Assembly: GCA_022707945.1 (NCBI GenBank)
Contig: JAKIZQ010000003.1
Coordinates: 1-27,172 of the forward strand
Direction of reading: 5' to 3'
Length of the DNA stretch: 27,172 nt
Origin: Bdellovibrionales bacterium
GTDB taxonomy: Bacteria; Bdellovibrionota; JAFGOL01
Shown: positions 21,389-27,172 of the stretch, piece after piece
Layout of the letters: the number at the start of each line of letters is the position of its first letter
How positions within the stretch are numbered: position 1 is the stretch's first letter
The notes under the pieces: model-generated
Told to the model about the DNA's origin: nothing
What the model saw: the letters and a program-made list of their open reading frames with translations, nothing else
Database searches by the model: none
Made by a program: the position numbers and the translations under genes

Positions 21389-23418
21389 TGAAGAAAGCCT
21401 TTATAATAGCAAAAAAAGAGTTTAAGACTTATTTTATTACACCAATAGGCTATACGGTAATAGGTGTTTTCCTTTTTGTTGTTGGCTACATGTTCTATCA
21501 AAGGTTGGTCTTTTTTATAAGACAACAATTCGCTGATGCCCAAACAGCACAATATGTCCAATCAAGTCTTAACGACGCAGTAGTTAAACCTCTTTACGCC
21601 ACTATGAACATCATAATGTTGTTTATTATACCCATAGTAACGATGCGGCTTATAGCAGAAGAGAAAAAATCTAAAACAATAGAACTGCTTTATACCTCTC
21701 CGTTAAACATGTGGGAAATAATTATAGGCAAGTTTAGTGCGGGGCTTTTGTTGGTCTTATTTGCTTTATTGGGTACCTTAGTCTACCCAATAATACTTCT
21801 TATTGGTGGAAATCCAGATATTGGTCAGATATCGTCAATGTATTTAGGCCTAGCACTGCTTTCTTCTTCTTACATTGCTATTGGTCTATTGTGGTCTAGT
21901 GTTACAGAAAATCAGATAATAGGTGCTGTTTTTACTTTTCTTTCTCTAGTCTTTTTGTGGGTGCTTGATTGGTCTGCACAGAATTCATCTCAATTTATAT
22001 CAGATATACTTTCATACATATCAGTAATAAAACATTTTGAATATTTTGGACAAGGCGTTATCAGCCTCAAAGATACTGTTTACTACTTATCACTGACTAC
22101 GATATTGTTATATTTATCCAGAATACTTATAGACCCTAACAAGAAAATTAAACTCTTTATAAAATGGTCTTTGTTGTTCGTTTTGTTAATAGTTGTTAAT
22201 ATATCTGCAAACATACATGATCTTAGAATTGATATAAGTAGAGATAAGATAAATACCCTTAGTGATCAGACCTTATATATATTAAAGAACCTAAAGGGAG
22301 ATGTGGTCTTTAATGCTGTGCTTAATCCTGGGCCTAGTACTCAGAACTTTAAACGGGCCATTGAACAATATTCATATTATTCTAGACACATAAAATACCA
22401 GATACTAGATAAACAAGAAACAGGTGCAAAATTCGAAAGCTTAACCCTGTTCTATAAGAACAAATACGTTAACATATCTAGCCTTTCCGAGGATGATATA
22501 AGTAGTGCTATCGTTTCTATTACTAGAGATATTAGAAAAAAAATATATTTTATAAATTCTCATGGTGAGCCAGACACAGAAGATAACTCAGCAGAAGGTA
22601 TTTCTTTTTTAACATCAAAGATAAGGTCTTATGGATATGAAGTGTCTTTTGCAGATCTAAAGAGTGCTCTACCTAAAGACAATGGACTTTTAATTATGTT
22701 GGCTCCGAGCAAAGACATAAGTGATATAGAGTTAAAAAGGATAGAAAACTTTTTATCCAATGGTGGAAATTTTATTCTTTTATTTGGTCCTCCTGTGTCT
22801 ACCACAGACTTTGATCCTGCAAAAAGACTGAACAGATTGCTTACTGTACTTGGAATAAGGATAACAAATAATATTATTATAGATCCTTCTTCTAAAAAGA
22901 TGGGGCTCGGTCAAGCTGTAGTCGTAACTCAAGAACTTTCTGATAAAAGCCCGATAAGTTCAAGTCTTAAAGATCCATTGATATTACCGTATTCAAGATC
23001 ACTTGTTCTAAGTAAGGACTCAAAAAGTTTGTGTAAAAGTTCCTTAACTAGTTGGGGGAGTGCTTCTGCCCTTAGTGGCAAGCTTGTCTTTGACGACAAG
23101 AAAGACCTTAAAGGGCCTTTAGATATTTGTGCTTATACTTGTGTAGCAAACGGCAAGGGGTGTTTGATGGTTGTTGGCAATTCAGCCTTTGTTGCCAATA
23201 AATATATTAACTATGGATCCAATTATGACCTTATAATGAATGCAATATCTTTTATGCTTGATGACAAGGAACTTGTTTTTAGCAGAACAAGAATAGATAG
23301 GCCGGGTTATTTTGTTGCAGGTTCTGTTTTTGTGCTTGGTTTTTTTGCTACATACTTTATACCTTTTATAATGCTTGTTACCGGAATTTTGTCCTATTAT
23401 AGAAGAAAAAGAAAATGA
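21385..23418 (+). CDS. Fused ABC-2 permease and GldG-type auxiliary domain (GldF-GldG fusion)
   Basis: The 677 residues combine what is often two genes. Residues 1-about 265 are an ABC-2 permease of the GldF/NosY type, with KEFKTYFITPIGY at the start, the amphipathic EEKKSKTIELLYTSPLNMWE segment and about six or seven transmembrane helices. Residues about 275-640 are a periplasmic GldG-like ABC_transp_aux domain: DKINTLSDQTLYILKNL is the hallmark start, then IYFINSHGEPD and a Rossmann-like core with NGGNFILLFGPP. A final transmembrane helix (about 645-670) precedes a KRKR end. In such systems GldG is usually a separate protein or fused as here. DUF4340, a frequent third partner, is not found downstream. 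It starts in the ATPase stop codon and the Yip1-like gene follows by 8 nt. Confidence 0.9.
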   Translation: MMKKAFIIAKKEFKTYFITPIGYTVIGVFLFVVGYMFYQRLVFFIRQQFADAQTAQYVQSSLNDAVVKPLYATMNIIMLFIIPIVTMRLIAEEKKSKTIELLYTSPLNMWEIIIGKFSAGLLLVLFALLGTLVYPIILLIGGNPDIGQISSMYLGLALLSSSYIAIGLLWSSVTENQIIGAVFTFLSLVFLWVLDWSAQNSSQFISDILSYISVIKHFEYFGQGVISLKDTVYYLSLTTILLYLSRILIDPNKKIKLFIKWSLLFVLLIVVNISANIHDLRIDISRDKINTLSDQTLYILKNLKGDVVFNAVLNPGPSTQNFKRAIEQYSYYSRHIKYQILDKQETGAKFESLTLFYKNKYVNISSLSEDDISSAIVSITRDIRKKIYFINSHGEPDTEDNSAEGISFLTSKIRSYGYEVSFADLKSALPKDNGLLIMLAPSKDISDIELKRIENFLSNGGNFILLFGPPVSTTDFDPAKRLNRLLTVLGIRITNNIIIDPSSKKMGLGQAVVVTQELSDKSPISSSLKDPLILPYSRSLVLSKDSKSLCKSSLTSWGSASALSGKLVFDDKKDLKGPLDICAYTCVANGKGCLMVVGNSAFVANKYINYGSNYDLIMNAISFMLDDKELVFSRTRIDRPGYFVAGSVFVLGFFATYFIPFIMLVTGILSYYRRKRK

Positions 23419-23426
23419 GGTGAGCC

Positions 23427-24002
23427 ATGAAAAAATATTTTAATTACCTTGCCGACGGAAATCTGTTACCTGCTTTTTTTACTTCATATCTTTTGATATT
23501 TATTATTAGTTCTATTCGATCACTTCTCTTATTTAGTTTTGGGACTGGTGACATCTTTTTTAAGGTTTTTGATATTATTAGAGCAGGCATGTTTGAAATA
23601 GGATTACCTGTGGACCCTTTTATATCGATTATGGGATTAATGGGTTCTTTATATTGGGTCATCATTTCTCCACTGTTCTATCTTTTATTTATTTTTTTCT
23701 ATTCAATGTTAGTGCAATTTATCCTTTATGTTTTTATTAAAGGTAAACCAAAAAGATTTAGCTCGACTCTATCCATATTGATGACTACGGCTGGTTTTTT
23801 CTATATATTAAAGATGGTCCCATTTGTGGGATCTTTTTTGTTTTCTTTGGTGTTCTTGTATGTGTCTGGCTCTTATATAGCAAAAAAGAATCTAATATCA
23901 AAATGGAAAGGGATATTCTTCTGTGCCATGCCACCTCTTGTTTTGTTGTTGCTGCTAGGGTCTTTTATTTTTAGCATTATTGGACTTGCTTCTTACTTTT
24001 AA
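23427..24002 (+). CDS. Multi-pass membrane protein, Yip1-domain-like
   Basis: The 191 residues contain about five hydrophobic segments (around 15-35, 65-100, 110-130, 135-150, 165-190) and few charges. The first loop (SFGTGDIFFKVFDIIRAG) and the segment LSILMTTAGFFYILKMVPFVG have the general look of bacterial Yip1-family proteins, but the match is weak and from memory. GAGGTGA lies just before the ATG and the gap to the GldFG gene is 8 nt, so it is in the ABC operon and may be an accessory of that transporter. No catalytic motif is seen. Confidence 0.6.
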   Translation: MKKYFNYLADGNLLPAFFTSYLLIFIISSIRSLLLFSFGTGDIFFKVFDIIRAGMFEIGLPVDPFISIMGLMGSLYWVIISPLFYLLFIFFYSMLVQFILYVFIKGKPKRFSSTLSILMTTAGFFYILKMVPFVGSFLFSLVFLYVSGSYIAKKNLISKWKGIFFCAMPPLVLLLLLGSFIFSIIGLASYF

Positions 24003-24032
24003 TTTACAACATCTTGGTATATATTCAGATCA

Positions 24033-24476
24033 ATGAAGATAAAAATTAATATATTCTTATGTTCAATCTTCCTAATAGTTTTTTTGAGTTCTTGTTCAAC
24101 GACGACCGGCACCATTACAAGAGGCTATAATACAACCAAAGACAAAATTTGGTATTCAATGAAAGAAGTAATAAAAAAGGATTATGGTGGTATTAAACGT
24201 CTGGATCCTGATCCGCCGACCGTTGTCTCTGGTGTCTTCATGAAAGACCAACAATTTGGTATAGATAAGACAGGGTATCAGGCTTACGTAAGCCTTAGTG
24301 GATTTACAAGGCCGTATGTAGTTGATGTAGAGGTAAGAGTTTTCCCAGAGGGCTATGAAACACAAAAATATTCTACAGACAGGTCCAAGGCACAAGAAAT
24401 ACTTAACAAGATAACGCAACATATTAACGACAAAAAATACAACATGTCTATGCAGGAAGAGTTTGCGCCATTCTAA
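24033..24476 (+). CDS. Lipoprotein of unknown function
   Basis: The 147 residues start with a lipoprotein signal peptide ending in the lipobox LSSC, giving lipidation at Cys21; Ser at +2 fits outer-membrane sorting by the E. coli rule. The mature part (STTTGTITRGYNTTKDKIWY, then PTVVSGVFMKD, VDVEVRVFPEGYE) is soluble and probably alpha/beta, similar in feel to small DUF-type lipoproteins with an 'S..Y..t.d.vw.a' motif. I cannot name the family. There is no evident Shine-Dalgarno. It lies between the membrane protein and glmU, on the same strand, separated by 30 and 23 nt, so it may be cotranscribed. Confidence 0.78.
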   Translation: MKIKINIFLCSIFLIVFLSSCSTTTGTITRGYNTTKDKIWYSMKEVIKKDYGGIKRLDPDPPTVVSGVFMKDQQFGIDKTGYQAYVSLSGFTRPYVVDVEVRVFPEGYETQKYSTDRSKAQEILNKITQHINDKKYNMSMQEEFAPF

Positions 24477-24499
24477 AATGAAAAAGAGGAGATATTTTT

Positions 24500-25882
24500 A
24501 TGTCTTTTAAGAATGCTGTTATTGTTATGGCGGCAGGTGCTGGAACAAGATTCAAGAGCAAAACGTCAAAACTGCTTCATGATTTTGCTGGTCAACCAAC
24601 AATAAGTTATCTTGCTAAAACACTTTCTAATCTAAAAGACACTCAGGTAATTTTTGTCGTTTCTTATCAGAAAGAAAAAATAATAGAGCTTTTAAGCAAA
24701 AATAATTCTTTTCTTTTTGTAGAACAAAAAGAATTAGATGGTACAGCTGGAGCCGTAAGAGTGGCTTTGCCTTATGTAGATAAAAATGTTTCTAAAATTG
24801 CAGTCGTGCCGGGCGATACTCCATTGATACCCTCTAGCTTGATATCAAACATATTAAATGACAGAGCTGATCTTTGCGTGGTTGGATGTTCTCTTGACGA
24901 TCCAAGTGGATATGGAAGGATTAAGTCTACTAATGATAAAAAAGTAAAAGCAATAATTGAAGAAACAGACCTTGAGGCTAAAGACAAAAAAATAAAGGTT
25001 GTTAATACTTCCATATATTCCTTTAAGAAAGAATTTCTAGAAAAAGCTTTGTCTAAAATCACTATTAATAAAAAGAAGAAAGAATTCTATCTTACAGACG
25101 TGGTTTGTATTGCTGTAAATATGAAGAAGAAAATAAACTGTGTTAGATTTGATGAACCAGATCTTGTTCTTGGTGCTAATGATAGGCTTGGATTTTTATC
25201 GTTAGCAAAAGAGGTTTGGAACAAGAGAGCCATGGACCATGTAAATAACGGCGTTACTATAATAGACACAAAAAGTACTTATATCGACGATGATTGTTTA
25301 ATAGGCACAGACACTTGTATCTATCCCAACTCTTTTATAACAGGTGACAGCAAGTTAGAAGAAGATGTTACCATCCTTGAGGGGTGTAGAATAAACAACA
25401 CTATTATCAAGAAAGGGTCTGTGGTTGGTCCATACGTTTATATAGACGGTGCAGAAATAGGGACAAACAACAAGATAGGTCCTTTTACATATGTCAGACC
25501 TGGGACAAAAACCGCAGACAAAGTAAAAATAGGTGGTTTTGTAGAGACAAAGAAAACGGTTGTTGGATCTGGTTCCAAAATACCCCATCTTTCTTATGTA
25601 GGCGACGCTTTTATTGGAGAGAACGTTAATATAGGCTGTGGTGTCATAACTTGTAATTATGATGGTTTTAAGAAGAGTATTACCAATGTCGGAGACAATG
25701 CCTTTGTTGGTAGCGATTGTCAGCTTGTTGCCCCAGTTAATATCTCAAAAAATTCTTATGTGGCTGCTGGTACAACTGTTACAAAAGATGTTCCAGAGGA
25801 CGCTCTTGCTTTATCAAGGACACCTCAAAAACACATAGAAGGGTATGTTAAGAAGGTCAGGGAAAAGAATTCCAAAAAATAA
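24500..25882 (+). CDS. glmU: Bifunctional GlmU: GlcNAc-1-P uridyltransferase / GlcN-1-P acetyltransferase
   Basis: GlmU makes UDP-GlcNAc, precursor of peptidoglycan and LPS. The 460 residues are the usual length. The N-terminal uridyltransferase has MAAGAGTRFKSKTSKLLH, DGTAGAVRV, VPGDTPL and SGYGRI. The family normally has SxxPKxLH; here Pro is replaced by Ser23 while Lys24 is kept. The C-terminal left-handed beta-helix acetyltransferase has YVRPGT, FVETKK, HLSYVGDA with catalytic His363 (same number as E. coli by my count), NYDG and AAGTTVTKDVPEDALALSR. GAGGAGA precedes the ATG with 8-nt spacing. Here it follows an ABC-transporter cluster rather than glmS. It supplies the same nucleotide sugar pool that the AmgK/MurU pair could refill by recycling. 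Confidence 0.97.
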   Translation: MSFKNAVIVMAAGAGTRFKSKTSKLLHDFAGQPTISYLAKTLSNLKDTQVIFVVSYQKEKIIELLSKNNSFLFVEQKELDGTAGAVRVALPYVDKNVSKIAVVPGDTPLIPSSLISNILNDRADLCVVGCSLDDPSGYGRIKSTNDKKVKAIIEETDLEAKDKKIKVVNTSIYSFKKEFLEKALSKITINKKKKEFYLTDVVCIAVNMKKKINCVRFDEPDLVLGANDRLGFLSLAKEVWNKRAMDHVNNGVTIIDTKSTYIDDDCLIGTDTCIYPNSFITGDSKLEEDVTILEGCRINNTIIKKGSVVGPYVYIDGAEIGTNNKIGPFTYVRPGTKTADKVKIGGFVETKKTVVGSGSKIPHLSYVGDAFIGENVNIGCGVITCNYDGFKKSITNVGDNAFVGSDCQLVAPVNISKNSYVAAGTTVTKDVPEDALALSRTPQKHIEGYVKKVREKNSKK

Positions 25883-25973
25883 TATACTGTTGTAAAAAAC
25901 GATAGATAGTGATTAGATTCTTTCGGTTTTAAAAAGGAACAAAAATTGCTTTATTTGTATCAAGAGGGATTTT

Positions 25974-27172
25974 TTGAAAAATATAATAGATAAACTTAAC
26001 CAACAACAAAAAAGAGCAGTAGAGAACACAGAAGGCCCTATGCTTATAGTGGCTGGTGCTGGTTCAGGTAAAACAAGGGTTATAACTTATAAGATAGCAC
26101 ATATAGTCGCCAGCGGTGTGGCAAATCCATCACAAATAACAGCGGTTACATTTACAAATAAGGCAACTGCTGAAATGAAGAATAGGATACAGCAGATACT
26201 TTGTGATGAACTTAATATTTGTTCAAGACATGAACTTAGCGCAATGACAATTGCCACTTTTCATAGTTTTTGTACGAGGGTGTTAAGGGAGAATTATCAG
26301 CTTGTTGGTCTTAACAGGGATTTTCTTATCTATGATTCTGATGATCAAAGGGACCTAATTTCGTCTATATTAGACGTAATGAAGATAGATAAAAAGATAA
26401 CAAACCCAAAAGATATGGTGTCTTTATTCTCGTGCGTTAAGAACGGAATGTTCGATATGAGACCAGGTACAGAAACAGCAAAAATATATGAAGAATATCA
26501 AAAAGAGCTAAGAAAAGCTGGGGCAGTTGATTTTGGTGATCTACTTATTTTGGCGTTAAAGGTTTTCTCAGAAAACAAAGCAGTACTTGAATACTATCAA
26601 GACAGGGCTAAATACTTTTTTGTAGACGAGTATCAAGACACTAATAGGATACAGTATAAACTTATAAAGTTGTTGTCTATGAAGCACAGGAATATTTGTG
26701 TTGTTGGAGACGAGGATCAATCTATTTATAAATGGAGAGGCGCAGATATAAAGAATATTTTGGACTTTGAAAAAGATTTTAAAGATGCAGTTGTTGTTAA
26801 ACTTGAAGAAAACTATAGATCAACTTCTAACATAATAGGAGCTAGTTCATCTTTAATATCAAGGAATACTCAAAGAAAAGCAAAAACACTTTTTACTAAT
26901 AATAAAAGCGGTGAAAAAATAAAAGTTGCTTCTTTGGTTAATGACATAAGAGAAGCAGAGTATATGGTCGAACAAATAATTAAAGAACGTTATTCTGGTA
27001 CAGAGTATAAGGATATCGCTATATTTTACAGGATAAACGCACAATCAAGGTTGATAGAAGAGCAATTAAGGAAAAATAAGATCCCATACAAGATAATAGG
27101 TGGCACGAGGTTTTACGACAGGAAAGAGATACGAGATATTATCGCATATTTAAAAGTTTGTGTTAGTCCAGG
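25974..27172 (+). CDS. pcrA: UvrD/PcrA/Rep-type superfamily 1 DNA helicase, 3'-truncated by window edge
   Basis: An ATP-dependent 3'-5' helicase of repair and replication restart. About 399 residues are visible before the window ends, roughly half of the usual 650-750. They show the Q-motif LNQQQKRAV, Walker A AGAGSGKT (27-34), motif Ia VTFTNKATAEM, ATFHSFC, motif II FVDEYQDTN, motif III VVGDEDQSIYKWRGAD, and motif IV LEENYRST. The start is TTG at 25974 with AGAGGG (25963-25968) 5 nt upstream; the encoded KNIIDKLNQQQ is the normal family N-terminus. The 91-bp spacer after glmU has no clear terminator or promoter. UvrD and PcrA cannot be told apart from this half. Confidence 0.95.
   Translation, partial: MKNIIDKLNQQQKRAVENTEGPMLIVAGAGSGKTRVITYKIAHIVASGVANPSQITAVTFTNKATAEMKNRIQQILCDELNICSRHELSAMTIATFHSFCTRVLRENYQLVGLNRDFLIYDSDDQRDLISSILDVMKIDKKITNPKDMVSLFSCVKNGMFDMRPGTETAKIYEEYQKELRKAGAVDFGDLLILALKVFSENKAVLEYYQDRAKYFFVDEYQDTNRIQYKLIKLLSMKHRNICVVGDEDQSIYKWRGADIKNILDFEKDFKDAVVVKLEENYRSTSNIIGASSSLISRNTQRKAKTLFTNNKSGEKIKVASLVNDIREAEYMVEQIIKERYSGTEYKDIAIFYRINAQSRLIEEQLRKNKIPYKIIGGTRFYDRKEIRDIIAYLKVCVSP

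Noticed and set aside
26859..27044. Minus-strand frame inside the helicase gene
   Set aside because: It is antisense to conserved helicase motifs and has no supporting features.
1..27172. CRISPR array, insertion sequence, prophage or defence island
   Set aside because: I saw no spaced direct repeats, transposase, integrase, terminal inverted repeats or nuclease/toxin genes. Base composition and gene style look uniform throughout.

Overview
This 27 kb window looks like chromosomal housekeeping DNA from an AT-rich (roughly one-third GC by eye, not computed), uncultured-type, diderm bacterium. Evidence for two membranes is a lipoprotein, a membrane-bound type lytic transglycosylase, secreted proteins and an AmgK/MurU-type muropeptide recycling pair. 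The repertoire (GldA/GldFG-type ABC system, TIGR00725 protein, PP-loop/NFACT-R protein, small IEYS-type helix-turn-helix protein, fused M16 peptidase) resembles what I recall from deltaproteobacterial-type lineages (Desulfobacterota, Bdellovibrionota, SAR324 and relatives). This placement is an inference of low to moderate confidence. The standard genetic code is used, with heavy use of ATA (Ile) and AGA (Arg) codons. No IS element, prophage, CRISPR array or rRNA was seen.

Layout. 1-4555 (+) is an information-processing block: the truncated 5' end of dnaG, rpoD, a CAU-anticodon tRNA (annotators would say Met, but it looks more like lysidine Ile2), a coiled-coil zinc-ribbon protein of the CT398/HP0958 type, and an unusually compact RNase P RNA. 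4586-6332 (+) has an MFS exporter and a small secreted protein with a Lys/Glu-rich tail. 6333-8713 (-) is a two-gene unit: a large unrecognised exported protein and a DUF192 protein. 8796-10768 (+) is the amgK-murU sugar kinase/nucleotidyltransferase pair. 10765-13098 (-) holds a cysteine-synthase-fold protein lacking the expected PLP lysine, with its own strong promoter, and hemW. 13130-16212 (+) has a fused double M16 peptidase and a small uncharacterised protein. 16209-16559 (-) is a helix-turn-helix/coiled-coil protein. 16637-19869 (+) is a tightly overlapping trio: lytic transglycosylase, tRNA-dihydrouridine synthase and PP-loop/NFACT-R protein. 19835-20359 (-) is a TIGR00725 (SLOG/LOG-like) protein. 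20456-27172 (+) has an ABC ATPase, a fused permease-GldG protein, a Yip1-like membrane protein, a lipoprotein, glmU, and the 5' part of a UvrD/PcrA helicase.

How the genes work together. Several loci converge on the envelope: the transglycosylase releases anhydro-muropeptides, AmgK/MurU could reactivate the recovered sugar to a nucleotide sugar, and GlmU makes UDP-GlcNAc de novo. A second theme is RNA maturation: RNase P RNA next to a tRNA, plus Dus and a thiolation-type PP-loop enzyme. Packing is very tight: ATGA/TTGA or 8-nt overlaps within operons, and convergent pairs that abut or share a TTAA stop. No stretch over 300 bases is empty; the longest gap between coding genes (4260-4585) is filled by rnpB.

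Most of the window is ordinary. The items most worth a second look are the lysine-less cysteine-synthase-fold protein, the Ile2/Met tRNA question, the compact RNase P RNA, the PP-loop/NFACT-R operon and the unrecognised 628-residue exported protein.
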